From Sceloporus undulatus (Eukaryota > Chordata > Lepidosauria > Squamata > Phrynosomatidae): DNA of 64,000 bases. Under the pieces are notes generated by a model. It was not told where the DNA came from and made no database searches. It worked only from the letters and a program-made list of their open reading frames with translations. Below are positions 1-22,400 of the stretch, one piece after another (position 1 is the first letter of the stretch; each line of letters starts with the position of its first letter). Made by a program: the position numbers and the translations under genes. The DNA is taken from NCBI RefSeq assembly GCF_019175285.1, contig NC_056527.1, positions 121,983,520 to 122,047,519 on the forward strand, given 5' to 3'.

Positions 1-28
1 GCTGTGAGACATGGCTACAGTAGTCTCC

Positions 29-29
29 C

Positions 30-61
<32 letters not shown>

Positions 62-62
62 A
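29..62 (+). repeat. (CAA)n microsatellite
   Basis: About 11 CAA units at the window start. CAA runs end the SINEs elsewhere in this window, so it may be a SINE tail, but no SINE body is visible before it. Confidence 0.8.
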
Positions 63-119
63 TAAGTCCTACTGACACCATTATAAGTCCCCAAAGAATA
101 CTACTACTTAGGTCCCATC

Positions 120-285
120 CTCTGGAGCATCAAACAGTCTCATGCTCTCTTCCATGTCACACTTCTTCAGCTGTTTAAAGATACCTGCCACCTCTCAATC
201 TTCTTTTCTCCAACTTTCCTAGTTGTCCTTCTCTGGACACATCCTAGCTTATTGATATCCATCTTAGTTCCATTATTCTGCTATT
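120..285 (-). mobile_element. CR1-like LINE 3' fragment
   Basis: Antisense to the familiar CR1 3' region: tccttctctggacacatcc followed by agcttattgatatcc, preceded by cttcttttctccaac. Family recalled, not searched. Confidence 0.6.
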
Positions 286-293
286 CCTTGTAG

Positions 294-350
294 CAACTGA
301 AGAAGACCTTCTACAAGCCATGGTCATGGATGAAGCTTAAAAAAGAGAAG
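294..350 (+). CDS. FER1L5: possible additional upstream FER1L5 exon
   Basis: A 57-base stretch between a pyrimidine-rich acceptor (ccttgtag) and a perfect gtaagt donor reads QLKKTFYKPWSWMKLKKEK. It is in phase 0 at both ends, as needed to join the DVVDEEEE exon at 906. The acceptor lies next to an antisense CR1-like fragment. It looks coding, but I have no remembered ferlin peptide to match it. Confidence 0.45.
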
Positions 351-905
351 GTAAGTCATAGTAGCTAAGATTTTGACACTCCTGTGTTCCTATGAATCAG
401 AAAGCACCCGGTCTTTTTGCAAAGTAGTCAAGGTTTTAACCCTGATATTCCCTCGAAGCTCTTTGTTAAATAACACAATCTCTGCTGCTAACTCTAAGGA
501 GTAACAAACCCATTGTGGCATGTATCTGAAGTTGTGCCGGATGGACATCTGCTGTGTGGAAAGGAGCCCAGATGTGAAAAGATTAATCTGAAGAAAGGGG
601 TTGAAGTCCATACAAAGTTGTATGGAGCCTCCTCTGGCCTTCTCTCCAAATAATTCAAGCACCTCCTCATCCATCCCTACATGTGCTTTTGTGGAAACAT
701 GCTTCTCGATCCGTAACTAAGAGTGTCTGGTGGCCACCACACTTCTAGACGCTGTGATGACCTCTGGGAAAACCTGCATTTGCTTTGGGGTGGGTTTTTT
801 TTTTTTTTTGCAAGATGGATGCCATTTGACTTTGAAGAGATGCCATTCTGATGTGGAAGCGTTGGTGGACATGACCCCAGTGCTTCCATATTGTTTCTCT
901 ATTAG

Positions 906-10736
<9,831 letters not shown>

Positions 10737-11050
10737 CTAGCCGTAGCAAAAGCCAGCAAGTTCTCCAAATGCCATTGACCTGACCTGCCTTGCCCCAATG
10801 GCAGTGGTGCCTCTCGTCTCCCATTTTGCTTCCCAAAAGCCTGCAGAAAGGGGACCCAGGTTTTAAATGGCACGTCTGTTCCATATAAGCCTCCCGATCC
10901 CTTTGCTTTCTCACCATGATGGAAGCCCTAAGATTTCTATCACAAGTTTATAGTCGAAGCTAGACAAGACTAGGAGGAGCAGAGTGGAAACTGCGGGATA
11001 GAAAGTGGAACTGTGGAAATAGGTAATTTTCCTGGTTCCCACTTGCTTAA

Positions 11051-11056
11051 AATAAA
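11051..11056 (+). terminator. FER1L5: FER1L5 poly(A) signal candidate (AATAAA)
   Basis: First AATAAA after the FER1L5 stop, 315 bases downstream. It is followed by a TG/T-rich stretch (gttgcaagtcttgcttgttc). Confidence 0.6.
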
Positions 11057-11386
11057 ATGTAAGCCTGAAGATGTTGCAAGTCTTGCTTGTTCTACAAGGG
11101 CTGCTAAGATTGCCATGCAATCCTATGTATGTTTTAAACTGATGACTAGGAGATGAGTCCCATGTTCCAGTGATTAATATGTTTTTCCTCCCACATCAGG
11201 AGTTCATCGGAGACACATGCCTCAGCAATCTGACTTCCAAATTAAGCCACTGTTTACTTTCTAATGATCAATCGCAAGACAAAGGAGGCCAAATGCAAGA
11301 TGAGTTGAGACAATCCCATGTCAAGGTCTGCCATACCTTTCACCATTTTGGGGAGCCCTTTTGCAAAAGGAAGGAAGATAAATGTA

Positions 11387-11582
11387 CAGTGGGGTTTGGT
11401 TCCCCGCTCCAATCCATGGATGTTCAAGTCCCATTAAATACAATGGATAGTCAAAGGACATCCCATAGAATATAGCAAAATCATGGTTTGCTTTTCAGAA
11501 TTTATTTATTTCTGAAATATTTTCAAGCTGTGGATGCTTGAATCAGTGGATAAAAAAATCCGTGGATACGGAGGGCCGAATG
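11387..11582. mobile_element. Tigger-like MITE
   Basis: Bounded by TA on both sides. Inverted blocks read ccatggatgttcaagtccca and tccgtggatacggagggcc, with the internal run gcaaaatcatggtttgcttt. The layout matches the TcMar-Tigger-type 'ggccctccgtatccacgg' MITEs. Confidence 0.7.
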
Positions 11583-11813
11583 TATAATCTTGTTTGACCT
11601 TTGCTCTCTAAGGGTTTGTCTACATTACTTATAAACCCTGAATGCGGGCCTCCAATATTTCAGATGAAAACTAGGACATATTTGGCCAAGCAACTTCAGA
11701 ATGTGGTCAAGACGAGAAAAGATATTACTGTAATGGGGAACAACACACAAGTTAGGAAAGCATACAGCAGTTTGCTTTTGCCTGAGTCTCCTGGGTTAAT
11801 CGGGTGCAAGCTA

Positions 11814-12000
11814 CAGGTAGCCTTCGGTAGCCACGGATTCAACCATCCATGGCTTGAAAATATATAGATTCCAAAACGCACACCTTAATTTTGCCCATTT
11901 ATACTATGCCTTTGTATTTAATAGAACTTACACATCTAGTGATTTTGGTATCAATGCCGGGTCCTCTAACCAAAACACAGCAGATACCAAGGGTCCACTG
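11814..12000. mobile_element. Tigger-like MITE, complete with TA duplication
   Basis: 187 bases from cag to ctg, flanked by TA (11812-11813 and 12001-12002). Internal blocks are gccacggattcaaccatcca and cagataccaagggtccactg. It is the cleanest copy of this family here. Confidence 0.75.
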
Positions 12001-12403
12001 TACTTTGCCGCTTTCAACTCAGTTTGGAGCAAGTGAAGCAAGCAGAGGGCAAAGGGGGAAAGTGGAAAGAGGAGAAACCAGGATGTTTTAAGAGCAGCAG
12101 CTGTAAAAATTGAGACATATACAATTTATTGGGATTGCCCCTGCCGAACTGTGACTGCTGGAAGCTATGGGATGGGAATGATCTTTACTAACTACTCCAC
12201 AAAGTTGTACAGTGGATTGTTGATCCTTTATTGGAAGCTGCCCCATATCCTTAGCAGAAATGGGAAATGTCACCACAGCTCCCCCAAATCCCCAGCCAAC
12301 ATGGCTCCGACAATACAAGAGAGCAGCAAAATGCCCAAAATGCAAACCTGGGAGAAAAGGAAAAATAACAGAAGGGCCATCAAGCCAATTCCAAAAAGCC
12401 ACT

Positions 12404-12409
12404 TTTATT
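12404..12409 (-). terminator. LMAN2L: LMAN2L poly(A) signal candidate, distal
   Basis: AATAAA on the minus strand (tttatt on plus), about 3.9 kb after the LMAN2L stop, followed by non-repetitive sequence. One of two main candidates. Confidence 0.35.
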
Positions 12410-12547
12410 TAATAACATGTCTATACCATTTTTTCATATAAAGAATTTCAAAGCAGATGCATTTCCGGGCAACATAGCTGGGGAATATATATATATATCT
12501 GTTTAATATCCCAAGTCCACAGTATAGTTTTTAAAGGAAAGATACAA

Positions 12548-12730
12548 AGACAGCCAGCATGATCTAGGGGTTCGAATGTGGGACAAGGACTCTGGGAAGC
12601 TTAAGGGGTGATCTTGGGCAAGTCACTCTCTCTCAGCCTCAGAGGAAGGCAATGGCAAATCTCCTCTGAATAAAGCTACCCCCCCCCCAAAAAATAATAA
12701 TAATGAAAGGGTGACTTGAAGGCACATGAT
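12548..12730 (+). mobile_element. tRNA/CORE-type SINE, diverged
   Basis: The head (cagccagcatgatctagggg) and core (gatcttgggcaagtcactct) are present. The tail is altered by C and AAT runs and ends gacttgaaggcacatga. Confidence 0.75.
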
Positions 12731-13906
12731 AGGAAGCTGGTCAAAAGGATAATGCCCAGACTAATCCTTTTAATTTGACTGGTCTTCCCAAAGTTGGCAC
12801 CTTCTAGAGGCACTGAGTACAACCCTATCATCCCCAGTTATCAGACAATGGCAGTTACAGTCCAACATATCTGCAAGGCACCAGCTTTTGGAAAGCTGGG
12901 CTACCCTCTTTTTACATTTTGCTCATCTCATAAAACCTGTTTTATCGCCACTCCAAGCCTTTGCATAGCAGTAAAATCTTTCCAGAGGTGAAAACTGTTG
13001 GAGCCCCTAAGAGTCCAGTAGCTCCTTAAAGGCTAACATATTTATTATGGCCTCAGCATTCATAGTTCACACCTGAATTCAGGAGGTGCATGGAAGCTCA
13101 TCTCGGACTGGGCATACAGGGAGCAGGAAAAGACAGATTGCCACTGAAGTTGGGAAGAAGGAAATGCAAAAAACATAAGTACAGCCAAGTTGAGGTGTAT
13201 GTAAAAGTCAGACAGAACGCTCATAAGGTCCTGTTGCTAAATATCCTGGCACTGATGCATTAAGATCTATGGCATGATAAAAACCCACATTCTTGATTCA
13301 AGCCAAAGGGGACAAAATTGGGAAAAGTCAGTTCAAGGGAAACAACAAAGCATCTCAGAAAACCAAAAACGTGTTGTTCCTCCCCATTTCAGAATATTGC
13401 CCACAAAGCGTATGCCATAATAAAAGTTAGCTATTTTTTTAAAGGCGCCCCAAAACTTGTCACCGTACCCACCCACCCCAAAAAAGGAGAAGATTTGTAT
13501 GCAAGAAAGATTTCATAGACTTGGAAATCAAGTTAACCTAAATGCAGCCCTGCTTGAGAAAATGAAAAGGACTTGGTGGCTTATTTTTTTTTGAGGGGGG
13601 GGGATGCAATCCATCTTGTTGGTCAAAGTGAAGCTTTCCAAGGTGTATTTTAACTCAAACTTCCAAAAGGGAATAAGGGATGTTGTGGCCTCGTATGTTT
13701 CTTTCAACCAAGAACACAAGCAAAAGATAGGAGATATGTGTATAAAAACAGCCTTTGCAGCTCAAAAGACAAATCCTTATCTCCCTCAGGCTTTTTGTAC
13801 AGCAAATATGCTCAAAGGGGGACCAACATGGGATGCAGCTACTGTCCCGAATGGATGAGGTGGCCCATGTGACCAGCCCAGGAGCATGACCTCAGTGCTT
13901 GGGTGC

Positions 13907-13912
13907 TTTATT
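13907..13912 (-). terminator. LMAN2L: LMAN2L poly(A) signal candidate, proximal
   Basis: AATAAA on the minus strand, about 2.4 kb after the LMAN2L stop (gaaataaagcaccc). Cannot be ranked against 12404 without transcript data. Confidence 0.35.
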
Positions 13913-16330
13913 TCTTTGCACTACAACTCCCAGAATCCTTTGGCTGATATGGAGTAATTGCTAAGAAATGTAAAACACCCACGCTCAGTTCCCATCCATC
14001 TTTGCTTGCTTTTGTTAACACCATCATATAGCCAAATTTAACCAACTGAGATATCCCTATGCTCATTAAACGGATGCCAATTCTCTGGAATTACTCTGGA
14101 AAGGAGATCAGAGTCTAAGTTTAAAATATAGAGTTGAAGTGGAGAGAAAATGAAGATGCCATGGGGCAAGGAAGGGACAATTGTTGCTGGGAAAATGACA
14201 TTTTCTCCATGCAGAAAGCTACATTTTCAGCCACTAAGTTTGAAATGGACCATTTAATGCAATTTTGCCTAATGCAGTTTTGCTTCAAAGCAAGAGTCAG
14301 ATTTTGTTTTTTTGAATTGACACTGGAAACTGAGGTGTGCCAGAGAGACGCAGAGGTACAAATCTGTGCACAGTCTATTTCAATATAGAATTGCTGGCTC
14401 AGTATCATGGAAGCAGCCGTGCAAAATTAAGCCACCTCCATAATGAAAAGGCAAGAGGTAGGTTGGACAGCAAAGAGGAGAGAGTCACCTCTGCAGTTTC
14501 CAGGCTAAAAGGGACCTGTCACCACCAGGCTTTCCTCCACCAAGATGAACCCACAAAAAAGACATACATAACATCAGTTGTCTCCCCAGTGAGAAAATGG
14601 GGAACCAAGAGTGAGAGTAGGGATAAGCAAAGTGCAGCCTCCCAGGTATTTTTGCACTGCAAAACCTAGCATCCCTCACCTGTGACCATGCGGGGAAAAC
14701 TTGCTGGGAATTGCAGTCCAGTAACAACTAAAGGGGATGCACTTTTATCCAGAAGGGAGACGGTGGATCCTGACAACAGTGAAGAGCAGAGATCGGCTTA
14801 AGAAAAAGGAAAAAACCCAGCAGCAGCAGCAACATTTAGCAGCATTTTTTTGCCTACAACAGTAGCTTCCTCCTTATAAAAAAAGTAAACCTTCACAACC
14901 TCCAGGGAACCAGACTGGGTCCATGCACCTAGCCTGGCTTCCCTATTTACAATCTATGATCCAACGCTTGCTCTAAAATAGAAATGGGGACCCTCTGCAG
15001 TCCCTGAGGGCCTCTAAACTCTTGCCCCCATATTTTGAGGCTGATTTTTCAAGTTATTTTCCCCCAAACCACACAGAAAGCCCCCCTCAGAAGCATAAAA
15101 AACACCAATCCACCCATAGACACCCCACATACCTACATTTCCCTCTGCATTCTCTCCCAAAATGGTGAAACGTTTGCCATTTTGCAGAGGGACAGCAGAG
15201 AAAAAAAAGAAGAATTTGGTCTTATTGGGGGCTGGGGGGGTATGGCGATACAGCCCACACAGGGGGCCAGGTAAGGGCCAAGCTTCTCCTGATGTACCAG
15301 ATAGGCTGAAACACCAAGGATTTCTTTCCATCCTGTATCATTGGCAGGTCTACCAGGGAAAGTGTGACACACATACAAAGACAGAGAGACTACGGACCAA
15401 GTGCTACATTGCACCCAATAAAATTAAACGTGCAGCAGCTTCAACACTCAGGACAACACAGTCTCAGGGGCTGTAAGATAGCTAAAAAGGGGGGAAGAGC
15501 ATTAGGACAGAAGCTGCCTTTCTTTGTTGTTTTCTTTAAGGAAGAGAAGAATTCACATTTCTTTGTTCAGTGGGCTAGTGTCTTCAGTGCAATGCTTACC
15601 TTCTTCTACAGACAGTACCAGGAACGCCTGGCCTGTCAATGACAAGAACAGTGGTCTTGGTTTCTTACAGCTACATATTATCAGTTTGCCTTGTCAAGGA
15701 TATCTTCCTCTAAATCAGTGCAGAGGAGGGAAATCATGATCCTTTAGATGATACAGGACTGCCCCTCCCATCAACCCTTGTCAGCAGAACCAATGGTGAA
15801 GGATCATGGAAGCTCAAGTCCAGCAACATCTGGAGGGCCACTCATTCCATCTCCATCCAGGCCTCACATCATCACCTTCAGACCAAATGGCCATGGCTAA
15901 AATACCATCGTCTCCACACACAGACACTATGTTGCAGGCCACCCCTTGACACTTGCTAGTCCAAAGTCCCCAGCTGAGTCCAGCAACTCCAGGTGACTTG
16001 TTAAGATCTGCCCACCATGTCGTAGAAGTCCATTTTGCCCTACATGACTGAGGATACGTCTGTCAACCATCATGTCTTGATGAAGACTCAGTTCAGAGAA
16101 GGCATTGTAGAGAGTAGTATAAGGCTGTCTTCACCACCCTGCGGCTCAATAGGAAACTCCTGAACTAATGCAGGAGTCAAGCCACTGTAAGTTTCAGAAC
16201 CAGAAGGGCTTGAGCTTCCACAGCGTAGCTTCTCAAGATCAGCCATGACCATCCCACGGCAACAAAAAACCAACCATTGTCCAGAAGGCAAAGGAGGGAA
16301 AATGAGGACCAGGACGGGACGCTCTCCTGA

Positions 16331-16473
16331 TCAGTAAAAGTGCTTCCGGCTCTGTTCCTGCCATTTGTTGTAAACGATGATGCCAATGACAATGGCAAAG
16401 ACGAGAGCCACCAGCGAGAAGAAGACGATGAGGAAGAGAGCCAGGCCACTCATGGGCTCCATCGGCGTCTCCA
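16331..16473 (-). CDS. LMAN2L: LMAN2L exon 8: membrane helix and cytosolic tail
   Basis: Acceptor cctctgcag. It encodes PMSGLALFLIVFFSLVALVF, AIVIGIIVYNKW and the tail QEQSRKHFY, then TGA. As recalled, human ends RKRFY; here His replaces the Arg of the basic cluster. Confidence 0.93.
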
Positions 16474-19400
16474 CTGCAGAGGAAAGAGACAAGGAGTCAA
16501 GCTTGGAGACAAAAGTTAAGAGCAACATCTCTGGGTCTCTTGACCTGGGCTGCCAACTTTCCCTCAAGATAGAGAAGATAAACACCTGGCAGGGTAACCA
16601 CTGGGCTACCCACCAAAAGGCAGGCTCCTGTTGGTCACAAGAGCCAGAGCAGCATAGTGGGAGGACTGTCTCTTGGACTGCTGAGAAGCAGGTTCAGTTA
16701 TGAACTTAAATGGGTAACCATAGCCAGGCACTACCTCCCAGGCTAACACAACTCATCCAGAGACCTATGTGTGTTATGTGCTTTCAAGGCACCTGTCAAC
16801 TTAACAGTGACATCTGAAACTTCATAGGTTTTTTTTTAAAGCAAGTAATACTCAGAGGTGGTTTGCCATGGCCTTCCTCTGAAATATAGTCTACAACTCC
16901 TTATATTCCATAGTGGCCTGATCCTGCTAAACTTTCAAGATTAAGCAGGACCTGGTCCCTTCAAGGTGTTTAGGCTACAAGACCATAGGATTCTGACTTT
17001 TATTACTGTTGCTTCCTTTAGCCCCATACTGTCATCTCTGACTAGCAGTAATATTCCAGAGTGTTTTAGGCAAGACTCTTTCTTAGCACTACCTTAAAGA
17101 CCCTGGTATTGCATTCTTGGTGGTCTCCAAGTATTAACTGGTCTTCCATAATCAGATGAGACTCTGTCTGTGCATGCAAACCTGAGCTCCTTGTATCATA
17201 AATGAAAATTAAAGCTCAATGCAAGCCTGCTGAGGCTTTCCAGTCCTCCCACCTTCTTAGGCACATGGAGTGCAAATGTGAGGAGAGTCCTTTGTGGCTC
17301 CCTCAGGCTCTGGAAACTGCTACAGAGGAGGGATAAATAGTTGTCCTTCCACCAGCAGACAAAGATAAGAGAAGAGGCCATGCACACATCCCTTCCAGTG
17401 GTACCAGCACATAAACCCCTGTTGATCCATATCTACTTACATCCAGGAAGTTTCATGTTGTCCACAACTGGAAGAAAGACCTCTTTGTCCCGTTTTTCTT
17501 CCTCCAGCGACCTCTCAACTGTCAGTTGGTACAACTTCAGAGAGATGATATCATGGTTATCTAGGGCAGAAGAGGAACAGTTTGGGCACAGGGAAGAAAT
17601 ACATGCCTCCCTCCATAGCTTGCTGAAAGTCATCCTCATCTGGAAGGACAAACCAAATGGCATCTTAAGTGCCAAAAAAGCTCCAAGCTAAGGGGATGCA
17701 GAGTGAAAGTAACTGCAACAAGCCCATGGTATACACTGCAGCTTGGTTCTAGGGCCATTCATGGATACCAAAATCCATGGAGGCTCAAGTCCCACTAGAT
17801 ACTGTGGTGTAGTAAAAGTGCGTCCCTTATATAAAATGGTAAAATCAAGGCTTGCTTTTTGGAATTTAAATATATATATATATTTCCAAGCTGTGGATGT
17901 TTAATTTTGTGGATGCAGAATCTGTGGACATAGAGAGCCAACTGCATCTACAGTGGCATGGAGAATCTGTAGCCTTCTGGAAACAACTGGACTGCTAAAT
18001 CCCATCAACACAGCTTACATAATCAATGGCTGGGGACAATGACAGCTACAATCAAACAAAAAGCCAAGGAACAGAATATCTTTGCAAGCCACCCATACCT
18101 GACAAATCTCCAGTGACTGAAGATACACCAAAATAGTATCCTCTTGGCAAGTGGACACCTGGGATGTCAATGCAGTCTCTCCATTCGTGCTTGCCATCAA
18201 TATCAAGTAAAATCTGAAGGGAGAAGAACATTCAGTCCAAACCGGCTACTTCCCAGGCTGCACTTGGGCAGGAGGAACAGGTTGGGGAAGAGAGAAGAGA
18301 CACCACAGATTGAAAGTTCAGAAGCAGACTCTCACCGTAAGCCTCCTCTTCACGTAGCGGATCACTAGGAAAGTGTCATGGTTGAGATTGCGAACCATGG
18401 CTGTGCAGCCACCAAGTTCAGTAGGCCTCCCGTCCCGGTCGTGGTCATAGGTGAGGGAGCCATTGTTCACCATGGCAGAGATGTAAGGGAAGATGCGCTG
18501 GAGGATGAGACCAAATACAGGTCAGCTAAGAGTTTGGCTGCCACTCCTCAGAACACCTGGTTGCATCAACAGGACAATGAAGGAGGGAAGGAGGCACGTG
18601 CAGGTGAGGCAGCCAAGCAAGAGAAGAAGAAAACTCAGTTCAAGAAGCAGCAGACCCCACTCTTGACAATCAAGCATCTCAGCCAGAGAGCAATGTGAGC
18701 AAAAGGTGAAGGCGCAGAAGAGGTCCAATCTGCTACCATCTGCAGCCTAATCCATTAAACAGCAGTAACTCCAACACAGCTATGGTGAAATGATTTTATA
18801 CTATGCAAATGAAGTCACTTTCCAAAAGACAATACTAAAACAAAAAACAAAAACAATTGTAGAAAGAGATGGAGAAGAACAGAGACCCCAGGGGTACTCC
18901 AGCAAATCAAGCTGAGATTCATTCACTGTCCTTCTCTGGCTGCAAGGACTGCAGTGCCCTCACTGGGAAGCCTTCCTAATATATTTTAAACCCAAAAGGA
19001 GAAAGAGAAGCAGAGGAAGCAAAAGAGGATGTGACAAATGTGGAACGAAGCAGGGAAAGCATAATCTGGTACCTGGTTTCCTGCAGAATACCTCTTCTTC
19101 TGTGCCTGAGGGAATCCAGAACAGTTATTGCAAAGCAAAGGAGAGAAGGAGGGGGGAACAGAAGCAGGACACACATCACCCGTCAGATCATTTCATGTTG
19201 ACCTACAAACCGGAAGGAAAAACCTCTCTTCCTCCCCCTCAGCATCACTCCACACCCAAGTGCACTTATTCCCAATCCCCTGAACCCTAACACCCATCCA
19301 TTTCTGCATGACTGATATCACAAGGGTTGCGACTGCCACACTGCTGAAATAAAGGAGATTCACCATCCTACTGACAAAGGAGTCACAAGCGACCACTATC

Positions 19401-22400
19401 CCTGAGAATGCAAAGCCTAGAAAACTATACCACTCCATGAAGATCTTACAACAATGAGTGCAATACTCTTAATCTGGAGCACAAGGGGACGGTCAGTAGC
19501 ACCCTCCCCACTAACTCTGGAAATATTTTCACCTGTCAATGGCATATGACTAATGACTGATTTAGAGATGAATGGCTAGACTTGTTCCTTAAAAAGTCTC
19601 CTTCACTGGGTTCCAGTTGACAGGCAAGAGCATGGACCAAAGAAGCCCCAGCCCACCCTCAAAGCCCCTTCCCCTCTGCTTCCACAAGCAGCCTCAAAGG
19701 TGTTGAGAAACCTTACCTCCTGTTGCTTCTCCTCATTTGGGTAGGTGTCTACAAACACTCCCAGCCCTAGAAAGTTATCCTTGCTCCCGAAGACGGGCCC
19801 TAGAACAGATTTCACTGTGTTCACAACAGGTAGCCATGGGCAACTGGTTTTCTAGAGCTTTATTCCACAGTTGTGGCAAAACAGAAACTTTCCACTTCCC
19901 TACAATGGTTGGGGGCAGGGAGGACCATTATCCCCTCCCTTCCTCCCAATCTATAAAGGCTTCCCCTTTACACAGTTTTCAAAAAGAACATGGCACCTGT
20001 CCCAGCATTTTTTATCTTTATAGCCAAGTCTGGAGCACATACATTTCCCAGTTTTCTCAGCAACATCATCTATTGGGGGGGGGGGCTCTTCCCTAAAGTT
20101 CACCCCAAAGTCCATAAACTTGTCTTAAAAGTCAGTGAACTACACAACTATTTTTATAGTTGAGGGACACTATAATTCAGTACTTCTAAAGAGCCCCAGG
20201 CTGGGAAAGTCTGTTCTACAAGGTAAGAAAGAATGGTGGTCTGCAAAGAAGAAGCGAATCAAAGTAGTAGGCCCTCCACTGAACCATCTTTTAAGAACCT
20301 TTGCATGAAGTGGCCCTTTGTTCAAACCCGCCTGTCATTTTGCAAGACAGGAGATTCCTCGTGTCTTACAAATCCAGCAGGAGACCATTATAAAATATAT
20401 TTCAGTCCATAGCAAGCTGACTTTACATATGAACTAGAGACTGGTGGAGAGGAGGGAAGCCTCATTACACTTTGTCTGCCTGCATCAGGTGCACTAGGTT
20501 CTATTTTGGAGTCTAGCCAAGCCCACCAGAGTCCTTTACCTGGCTGCATCCGCTCCTTTGTGTACCAGATTGCAAAGCCATCTCCATTTAGATTCTTCTT
20601 TCCTTGCCCATGGATTTTGAAATGTACCTGCATCTCCCAGTCTCTCAAGTAGCAAGGCTGTTGAAATCAGAAAGGGGGAGAAGAGAGAGAGAAAGAGAGA
20701 GAGGATTTGAAATGGCAGGGGCATCTTTGCAACCGGAAAACTCCATCTTAACAGGGCCCATACAGACAGCTGCTTTGGGTCACTTTGAAGGTATGCTGTT
20801 TAAACAACACACACATCTTAAGAAGCCAGAAGCTGCACCAAAGGTGCACTCCAGTCCTTAGTACTGGAGTAACAAAAGGCATGGTGCAACTCAGAGGTCA
20901 TTGGCACTATGCTCTTTGCAGGCAAGCAGACCCAAGCGCCAGCCTTCATCAAATGGCACAGAAAAACCTCTTGACTCCTCTTGCCAGGAACCTTTCCAAG
21001 CCATTCTTGGTGAGCTATATTTAGGATCAAAGATAAAGTAATTAATCCCAGTTGAGATTATTAAGGTATGGAGAACAGTGCATAGATATAAAAACAAACC
21101 AGCAGGGACCTGTTTAAAGGCAGGGAGGGGTACTACCAACAAAGGAGAATAAGATTACCAGGGAGTTTAAAAAAAAAGCAGACTAACAGACTATCTGAAT
21201 GTTGAATGCTGGTCACAAAACCTACCTTCTTCTATTCCCACTAAAATCTCTTCCCCTTACTAAAGTATTAAGACAACCAGACAGCCAGTGTGTTGTAGTG
21301 TTTGGAGTGTTGTATTACGACTCAAGAGACCAGAGTTCAAATCATGTCTTGTTCATTGTGTTGGGGAAAGGGTCTCCAAACCACACCTTCCCCACCTTTC
21401 TCCTACATAGAGCACTAGTTTTGAGAACTAAGATATCTGATAACCCAAACACTGCAAAAACAAAGTTATGGCATGTTTTAAAAAACCCACAAGTTTTATT
21501 TGGCTGAGCTTTTGCAGACTGCTGCCCATATCATCTGGAGGAGCAATCCCCAACATGGTGCTCTCCGAGAGTGAACTAAAGCTCCCATCCCACACACACT
21601 TCAGGCAGACTAACCATGCACCTTAGCAAAGAAAGAAGCTTGCTGAGTGACATTATATGCTGTTTGCAATGATTCACAACAGATCTTAGGTCTCAGTTTA
21701 TTGATGAAAGGGCAGAGAGCAATCTCATGGCAATGCAGCACATACTGCTTAATGCATTTGTCAGGAAGGTCTCAGGAGGGGGTTGATTTTACAGTAAGTC
21801 ATTTGAAGCAAGAAGTCTGGACTGAAACCTTCAAGGGAGACTCACTTTAAAGAACTACTCCATCTTTTTGTGGCCCGGTCACAATTGTGACACATGAGCT
21901 GGCAACCACACACTCAAACATCCAGAAAGCTTTAGCTTTAGATAGAAATTGTGCAGCCTGATAAATATCCATCACATCTCAAGGATGACACAATTCCCAT
22001 TCCTGTTTTCATCAAAATGGATCTATCTTGTGGAAGCCGGAAAGCAATCCATCAGCTTTAGGATTTTCAGCCAAGGTTGCTTGTGTTATTCTCCACTTTT
22101 CCCTTCTTGTATATAAAACAGAGAAGGATGGTTCTCAGCCTGTGAGAAGAGCAACAAATATGCAAACCACAAAATGCAAAGCTACCTTTGTTGTTCCAAA
22201 CACTCCCTCTCAAGCAATGCCATGGGGCATCCTACGCAGCCATCTCAAGCCTCATGAATGCTATCTTGGCAAGCAATGAAGCGTCACGAGAAGCCAAGTT
22301 CCCACTCCTGTTTCTAGAGAAAAGAACCATTCATGCTTGCCTGAGAGGAGATGCTATTGGCTAAAGCAAGACATCGCATAAATGAATCACTACATCTTTA

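Larger units (their letters stand above)
11060..16330. other. convergent intergenic region and probable LMAN2L 3' UTR
   Basis: Between the FER1L5 end and the LMAN2L stop I see no further exons. 11.39-12.0 kb holds two Tigger-like MITEs and 12.55-12.73 kb a SINE. About 12.75-16.33 kb is largely non-repetitive, A-rich sequence, consistent with a long LMAN2L 3' UTR on the minus strand. The extent is not proved. Confidence 0.5.

Noticed and set aside
390-674. 94-codon minus-strand open frame upstream of the first FER1L5 exon
   Set aside because: No recognised domain, no start context or splice logic; may be chance or a decayed repeat.
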